From positions 20,200 through 84,199 of the forward strand of contig NZ_JBQHVU010000012.1 in NCBI RefSeq assembly GCF_052064335.1: 64,000 bases of DNA, written 5' to 3'. The first letter of the stretch is position 1; each line of letters starts with the position of its first letter. Below are positions 25,914 to 35,486 of this stretch, in pieces. The notes under the pieces were generated by a model. It searched no databases. It saw only the letters and a program-made list of their open reading frames with translations, and had not been told where the DNA came from. The DNA is from Weimeria sp002480925. GTDB lineage: Bacteria; Bacillota; Clostridia; Lachnospirales; Lachnospiraceae. Made by a program: the position numbers and the translations under genes.

Positions 25914-28594
25914 ATATGCGCTTCCTTCAGCTCTGACAGAAATTCCCTTGATGATACCCTGACGGCCCCGTTGCCATAGGCTATTGTCTGCTCGGCATTG
26001 TCCGATGTCACCACCCTTACGCTGTCCCTGTCTCTATGGTCATGGGTGAACTTCTCTATATAGGCATCCGCTGTCTGATCCTCTCTGGTAAATACCACTG
26101 TGATATTTCCTCTGGACAGGGTCCTTCCGGCATTATTCTTTCTGTTGTAGGCATCGTAGACTATGATCGTTTCCGCCCGATCGAAGCCCTGATAGTTTGC
26201 CACCATATCCTCGAGTGCATTCCTGGCTGAGTCCATATTCTCTCTGAAAAGATCAGCCAGCTCTGCCGACGCATGGATCACATTATATCCGTCTATTATC
26301 AGATATCTGTCCTTCTTGTTCTCACTGCGTCTCTTTTCCTTGATAGCCGGGTGGGACATGATATAGTCCTCTCTGGCATCCTTTATGTTCTGTTCCCTGT
26401 CATAATTCCTCTCGGTAGAAAAATCCCCGGCAAGCGGACGCTTTATCTCTCCGAATTCTCTTATGAATATCTCCTCGAGCTCAGGGCTCATGCCGCTGTA
26501 GCCCTGATATGAGCTCCTTTTCACGCCCTTTTTCTCCATGGCGCCAGGGCCCGAAAGCCTCTGCTCCTTTTCCTCCAGGATCTCCTCTGCCTCGGCTGCC
26601 GCCTTTTCTACGGCCTCCCTGCTATGCTCCCAGTCTACACGATCATCCCCCTTAAGGACAGGCTCGCTTCTTGCGATCTGGTCCACCATATACCAGGGCA
26701 CATTTTCTCCGACTCCATGGAAGCAGAATACCGATGAAACCGGATTCCTTCCGTCATTTACCGGATCGTAACCCTTTTCCTCCACTACCTGGTCTGTGTT
26801 ATGGCACGGCCTGTAGCCGGCGCTTGAAAGCTCTATATTCTCGGTGCCCCTGGTATAGACCATGAGTCTCTTTGAATACTCCATGAAGGAGCTGACCGGA
26901 ACCTCCCCATCTATCTCTGTCCGCTCTCCTCTGGAATAAGGCTGTCCCGTACTGCCTCCCATCTGCATCAGATCATTTAAGGCACTTCCGACTGCCTCGG
27001 ACGGAATTATCAGATGGACCCTGTACCATGGCTCTAAAAGCACCGGGCAGGCCTTCATCAGTCCCTGACGCACTGCCCTTATAGTGGCCTTGCGGAAATC
27101 TCCTCCCATGGTATGGGCATTATGCGACTTGCCTCCGACAAGTGTCAGATGGACATCGGTAAGCGGACTTCCTGTCAGGACTCCCTTATGCCTGTAGCCA
27201 CTAAGTGTTGAGAGGATCTGCTGCTGATAATTCCTGTCGAGTATATCTGTAGGGCATTCACTGTCGACCTCTATACCGCTTCCGGGCTCTCCCGGAGTGA
27301 TCAGAAGTCTCACCTCGGCATAGTGTCTAAGCGGTTCAAAATGTCCTATTCCCTCCGCTGAGCTGCCTATGGTCTCCTTATACATTATCCTTCCGGCATC
27401 AAAAGTCACGACATATCCGAAGCGATTCTTTATCGATTCCGTTATTACAGAAAGCTGGACCTGACCCATCAGTCTTATATGGACTTCCCTGCTCTCCTCT
27501 ATCCAGGCTACATTGAGGGAAGGATCCTCCTCACCAAGGATCATCAGCTGATCATATAGCTGCTCAGGACTGACATCCGACGGAGGCAGGACTCTGTATG
27601 AAAGGACCGGCTCCAGCAAGGGTTTTCTTTCTATTCTGCACTGTCCAATCGTCTGGCCTGCCTTTACATGAGAAAGTCCCTCGACGCTTGCAGTATCACC
27701 TGCTGTGATCTCCGGAACGCTTTCAAACCTATCGCCGTTTACAAGCCTGATCCGGGTGACCTTATCGTCTCCAATGTTTTCTCTTACCTTAAGGCTTCCT
27801 CCGGTCAGCTTCAGATGGACCAGACGGGTAGAGCCCTCTCTTGTCACCTTGTAGCAATAGGCCCCGAATTCCTCTGTCTTTGGCCCTGACTGCCCCAGTG
27901 TCACGATAAGATCCATTAGCCTTATCACGCCTTCCGGCGCCATGTCCCTCCCATCCTCTGACCGCTCGTAGCTCTTTGCGCTTCCAAAAAGGACAGGAAA
28001 AAACCTTCTTTCTGAAAAAGCCTTCCGGAGTGATTCTTCTGAAAGGCTTCTTTTCTCTTCAAATTCTTTAAATAATTCTTCACTGCTAAGAGCAATCTCC
28101 TCGTCCCTCTTGTCCTCTGGTGCTGAAAAATCAACTGCCTCGTCCGACAGCTCCGATCTGATCTCTGAGAAGATCTCCCGGGCGCTCACCCGTGCTATAT
28201 CCATCTTGTTTACAAATATAATGACCGGGATCTCATAGTAGGAAAGCATCTTAAAAAGAGTCTTTGTATGCTCATCTATAGCTGAGATGGCACTGACAAG
28301 AAGCACCGCTATGTCCAGTACAGGGAGGACCCTTTCCATCTCTGTCCCGAAATCCACATGGCCCGGAGTATCTATAATCTGGACCATAGTATCCTCCCAG
28401 ACGAATCTGGCTTCTCTGGAATATATGGTTATACCGCGTCTCTTCTCTATCTCATCGGTATCAAGAGCCGTATCGCCGGCATCTATACTTCCATGTCTTT
28501 TCAGGACTCCCGCTCCATAGAGCATGGCTTCCGACAGAGTGGTCTTTCCTGCATCAACATGAGCAACTATGCCCAGTGTAAGCTTATCTCTCAT
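25910..28594 (-). CDS. Ribosomal-protection-type translation GTPase fused to YacP/Rae1-like NYN nuclease domain
   Basis: An 894-residue protein. Residues 1 to about 660 follow EF-G/Tet(M): AHVDAGKTT (G1), RGIT (G2), DTPGH (G3), NKMD (G4), then EF-G-like domains ending in the QMGGSTGQPYSR region. Residues 763-894 form a NYN domain of the YacP/Rae1 type, with acidic positions in LIIDGYNVIH, VYDAYN, DQTADAYIE and TSDNAEQ. Rae1 cuts mRNA in the ribosomal A site. The fusion suggests a GTPase that delivers a nuclease to ribosomes. It has no specific sign of being a tetracycline-resistance gene. It overlaps yhaO (four bases) and the GH13 gene (11 bases). Confidence 0.85.
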   Translation of the reverse strand: MRDKLTLGIVAHVDAGKTTLSEAMLYGAGVLKRHGSIDAGDTALDTDEIEKRRGITIYSREARFVWEDTMVQIIDTPGHVDFGTEMERVLPVLDIAVLLVSAISAIDEHTKTLFKMLSYYEIPVIIFVNKMDIARVSAREIFSEIRSELSDEAVDFSAPEDKRDEEIALSSEELFKEFEEKRSLSEESLRKAFSERRFFPVLFGSAKSYERSEDGRDMAPEGVIRLMDLIVTLGQSGPKTEEFGAYCYKVTREGSTRLVHLKLTGGSLKVRENIGDDKVTRIRLVNGDRFESVPEITAGDTASVEGLSHVKAGQTIGQCRIERKPLLEPVLSYRVLPPSDVSPEQLYDQLMILGEEDPSLNVAWIEESREVHIRLMGQVQLSVITESIKNRFGYVVTFDAGRIMYKETIGSSAEGIGHFEPLRHYAEVRLLITPGEPGSGIEVDSECPTDILDRNYQQQILSTLSGYRHKGVLTGSPLTDVHLTLVGGKSHNAHTMGGDFRKATIRAVRQGLMKACPVLLEPWYRVHLIIPSEAVGSALNDLMQMGGSTGQPYSRGERTEIDGEVPVSSFMEYSKRLMVYTRGTENIELSSAGYRPCHNTDQVVEEKGYDPVNDGRNPVSSVFCFHGVGENVPWYMVDQIARSEPVLKGDDRVDWEHSREAVEKAAAEAEEILEEKEQRLSGPGAMEKKGVKRSSYQGYSGMSPELEEIFIREFGEIKRPLAGDFSTERNYDREQNIKDAREDYIMSHPAIKEKRRSENKKDRYLIIDGYNVIHASAELADLFRENMDSARNALEDMVANYQGFDRAETIIVYDAYNRKNNAGRTLSRGNITVVFTREDQTADAYIEKFTHDHRDRDSVRVVTSDNAEQTIAYGNGAVRVSSREFLSELKEAHI

Positions 28595-30635
28595 AGGAAC
28601 ATATCACCCCCGAGCGGCCCGAAAGGCTGATATGCAGTATTCCCTTCTGGACTGTAAGAGTCACCGGCATCAGCGAATAGCCCTTTGGAGTGGTCGCAAA
28701 GAGCTGGGTAAGTGTGCATTCTACCGGCACATTCCCTTTCCAGACAGGAATGTCCTCATCAATAGGATCATTTCCGGAATTAACCGCTATGATCAAGCTC
28801 TGCTCATTATTGAAGCGGGCATAGCTTATGAAATTCCTTCCGCAGCTTAAGAAGTTAAGAGAACCATCCCTGAAGGCCGGCTCGGATTTCCTTAGAAGGA
28901 TCAGATCCCTATAGTAATCTATAAGATAAGTACAGGCCTTATCCCATGGGAAGGTCCGTCTGCTGTCCGGATCTGTAAAACCAACTACTCCGGCTTCATC
29001 TCCATAATAGATGGTAGGTGCTCCCGGCCAGGTCATCTGAATAAGAGCTGCAAGCTTAAGCACTGCTGTATCGACATCCTGACCTGCTGCCTCACTTCCG
29101 AGCTCGGCCACACGACCGACCTTATGGTTGGTGCGGGTCAGGAATCTCGAATGGTCATGGTTGTCAAGCTCATTCATCGCACAGTAAAGCGATGCGGGCA
29201 GGAAGGCACACATGGCATGTCTCATAGTGATCTCAAAGACCCTGCCGTCTCCGTACAGATCGCCCTCATATCTGTCCGAATGCTTTTCCATGCCCGTCAG
29301 GAAAAAGGACAACGGCTCCATGAAGGCATCGTAGTTCATTATAGTATCCCACTGATCCCCGGAAAGCCAGGAGCTGGCATCTCCATAATGCTCTGCAAGG
29401 ATGACCGCATCCGGATTAGCTTCCTTGACCTCTTTGCGGAAGCGTCTCCAGAACTGATGGTTGTATTCCGGAGAATGTCCGAGATCCGCTGCCACATCGA
29501 GTCTCCATCCATCACAGTTATATGGGGCAGAGACCCATTTCCTGCCTATGCCTATTATATAGTCCTCAAGCTCCTTTGAGCCCTCATAATTGAGCTTTGG
29601 CAGAGTATCATTGCCCCACCAGCCATCGTATGAATTATTATAGGGCCATTTATCATCGGAGTCCTCATAGAAATGGAAAAAGTCATGATAAGGACTGTCC
29701 TTTCTGATATAGGCCCCAGGCTTATAGTCTCCCTTCCCCTCGTAGATCCTCTCACGGTCCAGCCATTTATTGAATGAACCGCAGTGATTGAATACTCCGT
29801 CAAGGATCACTCTTATGCCCTTGCTGTGAGCCTCCTCGACAAAGCCTGCAAAAAACTCATTTGATGCGTCGAGATTCTCCTGGTCAGTGGTCCTTATCTG
29901 ATATCTGCTGGCATGGGTATTGTCATAATCACCAGCAGCAAGGGCCTCTCCACCGTCCTTCCTTATCACAGCAAGATGCGGATCTATATGGTCATAATCC
30001 TGTATGTCATATTTATGATTGGATGGTGAGACAAAGAGCGGGTTGAAATAGATCACCTCTACTCCCAGACTCTTCAGGTAATTAAGCTTCTGTCTGACAC
30101 CCTCAAGGTCCCCGCCATAAAAATTTGGAACATCAAAATCAGCTGGCGGCTTCGACCAGCTGTCTACATGATGTACATAGGTATTGATATAGTGGTACTC
30201 ATTATTTACCACATCGTTGGATGGGTCACCGTTACAGAAACGGTCGGCAAGGATCTGGTACATAACCGCACCCTTGGCCCAGTCCGGAGTATGGAAGCCC
30301 GGTGAGATACGGAAGAAATACTGCGGTCTCATCGTGTCAGTGACGCCGAATCTGTCAAGGAAAAGAATGCCGTCATCCCCGACTATCTTGAAGTAGTAGG
30401 ATACCATCTCAGTCCCTAATACCATTTCACAGCAATAGTAGTCAAAGATACCGTCGTCCGGTCTTCTCTCCTCCTTTATACATTCAAACTCGCGTCCGTC
30501 ATCCCTTATCACGCTAACACGGAGTTCGTCGCCCCTTGCGCTGCGAAGGCGCAGTGTAACAGTATCGTTTGCCTCCGGCTCCGGAGGAGATGTATATGCT
30601 CTGGTACCGTCTGAAAAAAGGGCTTCTCTGTTCAT
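28584..30635 (-). CDS. Glycoside hydrolase family 13 (neopullulanase/cyclomaltodextrinase-like)
   Basis: A 683-residue cytosolic alpha-amylase-family enzyme. An N-terminal beta domain (about 1-120, CBM34-like) precedes the barrel. Conserved GH13 regions are visible: VILDGVFNHCG, GWRLDVAADLG with the nucleophile Asp, AVILAEHYGD with the acid/base Glu, and NELDNHDHSRF with the third Asp. It probably hydrolyses short maltodextrins. I chose the ATG at 30635 for its GGAG site and 13-base gap from ftsH; the longer frame to 30671 would run into ftsH. Its place in a housekeeping cluster is unusual. Confidence 0.87.
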   Translation of the reverse strand: MNREALFSDGTRAYTSPPEPEANDTVTLRLRSARGDELRVSVIRDDGREFECIKEERRPDDGIFDYYCCEMVLGTEMVSYYFKIVGDDGILFLDRFGVTDTMRPQYFFRISPGFHTPDWAKGAVMYQILADRFCNGDPSNDVVNNEYHYINTYVHHVDSWSKPPADFDVPNFYGGDLEGVRQKLNYLKSLGVEVIYFNPLFVSPSNHKYDIQDYDHIDPHLAVIRKDGGEALAAGDYDNTHASRYQIRTTDQENLDASNEFFAGFVEEAHSKGIRVILDGVFNHCGSFNKWLDRERIYEGKGDYKPGAYIRKDSPYHDFFHFYEDSDDKWPYNNSYDGWWGNDTLPKLNYEGSKELEDYIIGIGRKWVSAPYNCDGWRLDVAADLGHSPEYNHQFWRRFRKEVKEANPDAVILAEHYGDASSWLSGDQWDTIMNYDAFMEPLSFFLTGMEKHSDRYEGDLYGDGRVFEITMRHAMCAFLPASLYCAMNELDNHDHSRFLTRTNHKVGRVAELGSEAAGQDVDTAVLKLAALIQMTWPGAPTIYYGDEAGVVGFTDPDSRRTFPWDKACTYLIDYYRDLILLRKSEPAFRDGSLNFLSCGRNFISYARFNNEQSLIIAVNSGNDPIDEDIPVWKGNVPVECTLTQLFATTPKGYSLMPVTLTVQKGILHISLSGRSGVICSYER

Positions 30636-30648
30636 CTCGTCATCTCCA

Positions 30649-32472
30649 TTACTCTTCAAACAGAGCTTCAAACTCTTCTCTGCTTATCTTCTCTTTTTCG
30701 ATCAGAAGGGCTGCACTCTTATCGAGGACATCTCTGTGCTCGCTTATGATCTTCCTGGCCTTTGCGTAGCACTTATCGATAATATGCTTGACCTCCTCGT
30801 CTATAGATGTGGCTATAGCCTCTCCGTATGGTCTTGCATGACCCAGATCCCTGCCAAGGAATATCTCCTCGGGATCCCCATTCTGGTAATTGATAGGTCC
30901 TATATCTGAAGAAAATCCATAGACCGTGACCATGTCGCGTGCGGTCTTGGTAGCCTGCTTGATATCGTTTGAGGCGCCTGTCGTGATGTCATCAAAGATC
31001 AGCTCCTCGGCTACCCTTCCGCCGAAATCAACTATGATATCATCGAGCATACGTCCGCGGGTCTCGTACATATTGTCCTTTTCATTGAGGGGCATAGTGT
31101 ATCCGCCTGCCGGGCCTGTAGGAATGATCGAGATCCAGTTTACCGGGCCTGCCTTAGGGAGCAGATGCATAAGTATGGCATGTCCGGACTCATGGTAGGC
31201 TGTTATCCTCTTTTCCTCATCTGTGATCACGCGGCTCTTCTTCTCTGTCCCCACGCTCACCTTGACGAAGGAGTCCTTGATATCACGTTCTGTGATATAC
31301 GATCTGCTGTTCTTTGCAGCCAGAATAGCTGCTTCGTTCAGAAGATTCTCAAGATCTGCTCCGGAGAATCCTACTGTCGTCTGGGCTATATTATGCAGAT
31401 CCACGTCGTCTGCCAGCGGCTTGTTGGCTGCATGTACCTTCAGGATCTCCTCTCTTCCCCTGATATCAGGACGTCCGACGTATATCCTTCTGTCAAATCT
31501 GCCTGGCCTTGTAAGAGCAGGATCTAAGATATCCTCACGGTTGGTCGCAGCCATTACTATAATGCCTTCATTCTCCTCGAAGCCGTCCATCTCGACAAGC
31601 ATCTGATTCAATGTCTGCTCTCTCTCATCATGTCCGCCGCCCATTCCGCTTCCACGGCGTCTGGCAACTGCATCTATCTCATCTATAAAGACTATGCACG
31701 GTGAATTCTTCTTGGCATCGGTAAAAAGATCCCTGACCCTGGCTGCTCCGACACCGACGAACATCTCAACGAAATCCGATCCTGAGATCGAAAAGAATGG
31801 TACTCCTGCCTCTCCTGCAACTGCTTTGGCCAGAAGGGTCTTTCCTGTTCCCGGAGGACCCACGAGAAGCATACCCTTTGGTATTCTGGCTCCCATATGG
31901 GTATATTTGTCCGGAGCCTTGAGGAAATCCACAACCTCCTCGAGCTCCTTCTTCTCCTCTGCAAGTCCTGCAACGTCCTTGAATCTGACCTTGACATTCT
32001 CCCTGGTGATCATCTGGGCCCGGCTCTTGCCGAAATTCGTCATCTTCGAATTCTGCGATCCGACCTGAGCTGCCCTGCCGTTGAACATGACTGTGAACAG
32101 GATGAATATCATGGCTGTGATCACAAGCATTGGCAGCAGCTCGCCAACCCAGCTATCCTGAGGGACATCCCCGAGAGAGTAGCTTACGTTTCTGCTTGCA
32201 AGCTCCTTCTCTATCTCCTTTACATCAGACACATAGAAATAATAGCTGGTTCTGTCCTGCTTGAGCTTTACATCGACCTCCCCTGTAGGGACCTCACGGT
32301 TCTGATGGATCGATATTGATGATACCCTGTCATTGTCGATGGCAGTCTCAAGCTGCGAAAGCGAGTAGTTGGGGCTCCTGTGCGATGTGAGCATAAGCCA
32401 GAATCCCATTACCACAACAATCAGTATCAGATAAAACCAAAGCCCCCCGAAGCCTCTTCTCTTCTGTTCCAA
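30649..32472 (-). CDS. ftsH: ATP-dependent zinc metalloprotease FtsH
   Basis: A 607-residue membrane AAA+ protease. TM1 is at about 11-28, an external loop follows, TM2 is at about 108-128. Walker A is GPPGTGKT, Walker B VFIDEIDAV, the second region of homology ends RPGRFDR, and the zinc site is AYHESGHAI with a distal Asp. It degrades membrane and short-lived cytosolic proteins. The start is TTG, with AAAGAGG six bases upstream. It follows hpt in the classical Firmicutes order. Confidence 0.96.
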   Translation of the reverse strand: MEQKRRGFGGLWFYLILIVVVMGFWLMLTSHRSPNYSLSQLETAIDNDRVSSISIHQNREVPTGEVDVKLKQDRTSYYFYVSDVKEIEKELASRNVSYSLGDVPQDSWVGELLPMLVITAMIFILFTVMFNGRAAQVGSQNSKMTNFGKSRAQMITRENVKVRFKDVAGLAEEKKELEEVVDFLKAPDKYTHMGARIPKGMLLVGPPGTGKTLLAKAVAGEAGVPFFSISGSDFVEMFVGVGAARVRDLFTDAKKNSPCIVFIDEIDAVARRRGSGMGGGHDEREQTLNQMLVEMDGFEENEGIIVMAATNREDILDPALTRPGRFDRRIYVGRPDIRGREEILKVHAANKPLADDVDLHNIAQTTVGFSGADLENLLNEAAILAAKNSRSYITERDIKDSFVKVSVGTEKKSRVITDEEKRITAYHESGHAILMHLLPKAGPVNWISIIPTGPAGGYTMPLNEKDNMYETRGRMLDDIIVDFGGRVAEELIFDDITTGASNDIKQATKTARDMVTVYGFSSDIGPINYQNGDPEEIFLGRDLGHARPYGEAIATSIDEEVKHIIDKCYAKARKIISEHRDVLDKSAALLIEKEKISREEFEALFEE

Positions 32473-32487
32473 AATCTGCCTCTTTCT

Positions 32488-33018
32488 TTATTCTCCTGGA
32501 TTCTCTATGACACCGATATAAGGAAGGTTCCTGTATTTCTGTGCATAATCGAGTCCGAATCCCACCACAAACTCATCCGGTATAGTAAATCCAGTGTAAT
32601 CCACATCAACATCCACTTCGCGTCTGTCTGGCTTGTCAAGCATTGTACACATTCTGACGCTCCTTGCATTTCTGTCCTTAAAAAGCTGCGAGAGGAAATT
32701 AAGAGTATTTCCGCTGTCGATGATGTCCTCTACTATAAGGACATTGGCTCCTTCCATAGGAAGGTCAAGGTCCTTCTTGATCTTTACCTCGCCGCTTGAT
32801 GACGTGCCTGATCCATAGCTAGACGTAGCCATGAAATCCATAGTCACCGGAACTGTGATCCTCTTTGCCAGCTCGCAGGCAAACATTGCCGCTCCCTTAA
32901 GTATGCATACAAGAAAAATGCTCTCTCCCTTATAGTCCTCGCTGATCTGTGCCCCTAACTCCCGGATCCTTTTGTCAAGCTCCTCCTCAGTGAGCATGAC
33001 TCTGATTCTGTCTGCCAT
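32488..33018 (-). CDS. hpt: Hypoxanthine phosphoribosyltransferase
   Basis: A 176-residue type I phosphoribosyltransferase. The PRPP loop is NVLIVEDIIDSGNTL, and the flexible-loop region is MATSSYGSGTSSSGEV. It converts hypoxanthine or guanine plus PRPP to IMP or GMP in purine salvage. GGAGGAAGATA precedes the ATG. Its start overlaps the tilS 3' end by 32 bases, so the two are tightly coupled. Confidence 0.95.
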   Translation of the reverse strand: MADRIRVMLTEEELDKRIRELGAQISEDYKGESIFLVCILKGAAMFACELAKRITVPVTMDFMATSSYGSGTSSSGEVKIKKDLDLPMEGANVLIVEDIIDSGNTLNFLSQLFKDRNARSVRMCTMLDKPDRREVDVDVDYTGFTIPDEFVVGFGLDYAQKYRNLPYIGVIENPGE

Positions 33019-34423
33019 TATCTTCCTCCAGTATTGCCTTTATCCAGAGCACCCGCCTGGTCGCCTCAGTGACCTTGACATCCTCACTGATCCTGTATCC
33101 TACTGCCCATGCTATATGTGAATTCTCATATACCAGCAGCGGGATCCTTCCACGGTCTGTCGTCTGGATCTTCTGATTTCTACAGTAATCCTTATAGCTT
33201 TTCCTATGGCCCTGCCTGTCTATCGTAAAGAAATCCCCTTCTCTGTGATCACGCAGACAGAGACCTTTTTTTATTTTATCATAATCGAGGCATTTTTCAT
33301 AGGTCTTTGGCTCAATTAATGCCCTCTCAGGCTTCATGATGCGCATTTCAAATGTGATACCGCCAAGCTCTGCACTGTATTCTCCATCGCTTTCAAGCCC
33401 CGACAGGTCTATCAAATAAAGCCCCGTCTGCTCCTCGGGATAGGTGACGCTTAGCATGCCATATTCGAGCTTTAGCTCTGCTCTGCCCGGCAGGCTGTAG
33501 GAAAAATGGGTGCTGTCCTCAATCAGCCCTGAGATCCGCTCTATATGCGCCCTCCCCACGTCCTTTATACTGCTTAATGTATCGCGTAGATACTCCATTA
33601 TGATCATCCGTCTCGAGCTGTCAGGAAGCGCGATAAGCTCCTTTACTATAAGCCTGTTTTCCTCCTTCCGATCCCCCGGCACGAGCGCCCTCTGGTACAA
33701 TTCCTTTTCCTCAGAGATGAAGTGGTCATAAAGCTCTCCGACGCTTTCGGCTGACTCGCATATATGTCTGATCGCGCCCTTATTTATCTTCATAAGCTCC
33801 GGCATTATGACCTCTCTTATGCGGTTCCTGGCGTAACGTATATCTGAATTGGTCTTATCGGTACGGTAGTCCTGTCCCAGCACTGAAAGCTCGGCCAGGA
33901 TCTGATCCTTTGTCGCAAAAAGGAGTGGTCTTACTATATGCCTGCCTCTCATCTCCGTAACAGGCCTGATCCCGATCAGCCCCCTGACCCCGCTTCCCCG
34001 GATCATATGGAAAAGGACCGTCTCTGCCTGATCCTCAAGATGATGGGCTATGGCTATATAGTCTCCCTCCTTTGTATTGTCAAAAAAAGCCTGATATCTG
34101 AGCTGTCTGGCTGCCTCCTCAAGTGAAATACCCTTCTCCCGGGCTCTTGCGGAAGCGTCAACCCTCACAACCTTACAGCTCACTCCATGTCTCTGGCAGA
34201 GCTCTCTCGCGAACTCCGAGTCCTTCTCGCTTTCGCTGCCTCTGATACCGTGCTCTACTGTTATAGCCCTTAAGTCTATGCCAAGGCGTTCCTTCAGCTT
34301 ATTTAACTGTAAAAAAAGACAGACCGAATCCGCGCCGCCCGATATGCCTACGGTTACGGATCCTTTCTGTCTGAACATTCCGCTGCTTCTGATAAAGCTG
34401 TATGTGGCTTCAGTAAAATCCAA
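32987..34423 (-). CDS. tilS: tRNA(Ile)-lysidine synthase
   Basis: A 478-residue N-type ATP pyrophosphatase. The P loop is VGISGGADSVCLFL, followed by VEHGIRGSESEKDSEFA and AIAHHLEDQAETVL; C-terminal TilS domains follow. It converts C34 of the CAU anticodon to lysidine, so tRNA reads AUA. I prefer the TTG at 34423: it has AAGGA eight bases upstream, begins just after the divIC stop codon, and gives the usual short N-terminus. An ATG at 34456 is possible but lacks a site. AUA codons are frequent in this window, consistent with need for the enzyme. Confidence 0.93.
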   Translation of the reverse strand: MDFTEATYSFIRSSGMFRQKGSVTVGISGGADSVCLFLQLNKLKERLGIDLRAITVEHGIRGSESEKDSEFARELCQRHGVSCKVVRVDASARAREKGISLEEAARQLRYQAFFDNTKEGDYIAIAHHLEDQAETVLFHMIRGSGVRGLIGIRPVTEMRGRHIVRPLLFATKDQILAELSVLGQDYRTDKTNSDIRYARNRIREVIMPELMKINKGAIRHICESAESVGELYDHFISEEKELYQRALVPGDRKEENRLIVKELIALPDSSRRMIIMEYLRDTLSSIKDVGRAHIERISGLIEDSTHFSYSLPGRAELKLEYGMLSVTYPEEQTGLYLIDLSGLESDGEYSAELGGITFEMRIMKPERALIEPKTYEKCLDYDKIKKGLCLRDHREGDFFTIDRQGHRKSYKDYCRNQKIQTTDRGRIPLLVYENSHIAWAVGYRISEDVKVTEATRRVLWIKAILEEDNGRQNQSHAH

Positions 34424-34424
34424 T

Positions 34425-34742
34425 CTACTTTTCCTTGAAAATCTTCTCATTGTCATAGAGAAGCCCCAGCTTCGAACGAGCTGTGCTCTCTGTGTATTCT
34501 CTGGTCTTTGTATACTTCTCGTAATCCTTCAGATCCTGCTGCTTCTCCTTAGCTGCTGCTATCTGCTCCTTGACCGTGGCCTCCCTCACTCTGTATGTCC
34601 TGTACTTACCATACAGGCTGCGAAGCTGGCAGAGAAGAGTCACGAGGATCACAGCAAACAGAATAAAGACGATGCCACGTCTGGTACGCCTTCTCTTAGC
34701 TGTGATCTGTCTGCTGTTTACCGTTCCCTGCACTACTGTCAT
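34425..34742 (-). CDS. divIC: DivIC/FtsB-like septum formation initiator
   Basis: A 105-residue bitopic protein: a basic cytosolic tail (AKRRRTRRG), one transmembrane helix at about 24-40, then an extracellular coiled coil and a short conserved end. It belongs to the FtsB/DivIC family that links FtsQ/DivIB and FtsL in the divisome. The position between rlbA and tilS is standard. It has its own promoter upstream. Confidence 0.85.
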   Translation of the reverse strand: MTVVQGTVNSRQITAKRRRTRRGIVFILFAVILVTLLCQLRSLYGKYRTYRVREATVKEQIAAAKEKQQDLKDYEKYTKTREYTESTARSKLGLLYDNEKIFKEK

Positions 34743-34784
34743 TTATACGCCTTTTCTAAAATCTCTGTGATCAGGATAACTTTT

Positions 34785-34813
34785 ATTATAAGGCCGCAGC
34801 AGTTTCTTTGCAA
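34785..34813 (-). promoter_or_regulatory. Promoter before divIC
   Basis: On the minus strand TTGCAA and a perfect TATAAT are spaced by 17 bases in the rlbA-divIC gap, about 40 bases before the divIC ATG. It could drive the whole divIC-tilS-hpt-ftsH cluster. No yabP or yabQ sporulation gene is present in this gap. Confidence 0.7.
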
Positions 34814-34837
34814 GCACTAGATATGGGATGGCACCCA

Positions 34838-35098
34838 CTATAAATACTCATACATCTCCGATACATCCTCCTTCTTGGTGCTTAAGAGTATGTTCTTCAC
34901 CTTTACTCTTACAGTCCTGTTTCCAAAGCCTATCTCTATGATATCGCCCGACTGCACTCTGGTCGAAGCCTTGGCAACCTTGTCATTTACAGTTATCCGT
35001 CCGGCATCCGCTGCCTCCGCCGCTACAGTCCTTCTCTTGATAAGTCTGGAGACCTTCAGGAATTTATCAAGTCGTATTGAGTTTGTTTCTTCAGTCAT
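34838..35098 (-). CDS. rlbA: S4-domain RNA-binding protein, RlbA/YabO family
   Basis: An 86-residue S4 protein. RLDKFLKVSRLIKRRTVA and the RITVNDKVAKASTRVQSGD segment are the alpha-L RNA-binding motif. Related proteins (Hsp15, RqcP) stabilise peptidyl-tRNA on stalled 50S subunits, so a ribosome rescue role with RqcH is plausible. AAAGGA precedes the ATG. It is the first gene of the cluster; upstream lies the repeat field. Confidence 0.88.
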   Translation of the reverse strand: MTEETNSIRLDKFLKVSRLIKRRTVAAEAADAGRITVNDKVAKASTRVQSGDIIEIGFGNRTVRVKVKNILLSTKKEDVSEMYEYL

Positions 35099-35115
35099 GG
35101 GGGTCCTTTCTTGTC

Positions 35116-35240
35116 AGGTGTGAGGGATGAGGTGCGAGGTGTGAGGTGCGAGGTGTGAGGTCTGAGGTGCGAGGTGTGAGGTGTGAGGTTTGAGGGGTTA
35201 TGGTTTACCTCTCACCTCTGACCTCTGACCTCGCACCTCT
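35116..35240. repeat. Heptanucleotide array with inverted partner
   Basis: From about 35116 to 35196 the plus strand is made of eleven or so 7-base units, consensus GGTGYGA with variants. After ten unrelated bases, 35207-35240 carries the reverse-complement units (TCACCTC, TGACCTC, GCACCTC). The two arms can form a long imperfect hairpin. No ORF crosses it. Confidence 0.9.
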
Positions 35241-35357
35241 TGTCAAGGAAGTTTTTTTTGCTTAATTCGAGCATTGCCTTTGACTCGTTCTCGCTAATAA
35301 TGAAGTTCTGCTCGCTAAGCTCAAGCTTCGCCTACGGCTTGCTTTCGCTAATCTCAC

Positions 35358-35422
35358 AGAACGACCTCGCATAGGATTCAGACTTCGCTATCGCTCGTCT
35401 TCATCTCTATGCTTTCGGCCTC
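35358..35422. repeat. 65-bp direct repeat, copy A
   Basis: An identical 65-base sequence occurs here and at 35620-35684. It begins AGAACGACCTCG and ends GCTTTCGGCCTC. Surrounding bases contain shorter, degenerate pieces of the same TTCGCTA / GCTCG / CTTTCGGCC vocabulary. Confidence 0.95.
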
Positions 35423-35486
35423 AGACAGCGGCCTCACTTGTGGCTTGAGCTGCGCTTTTAGCTTGCTCTCGCCTACAAGCTTTCGG

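Noticed and set aside
25910..28594. Tetracycline resistance gene of the Tet(M) type
   Set aside because: The GTPase part is similar, but the protein is about 250 residues longer than Tet(M), ends in a NYN nuclease domain and sits in a housekeeping cluster. A resistance call is not supported.
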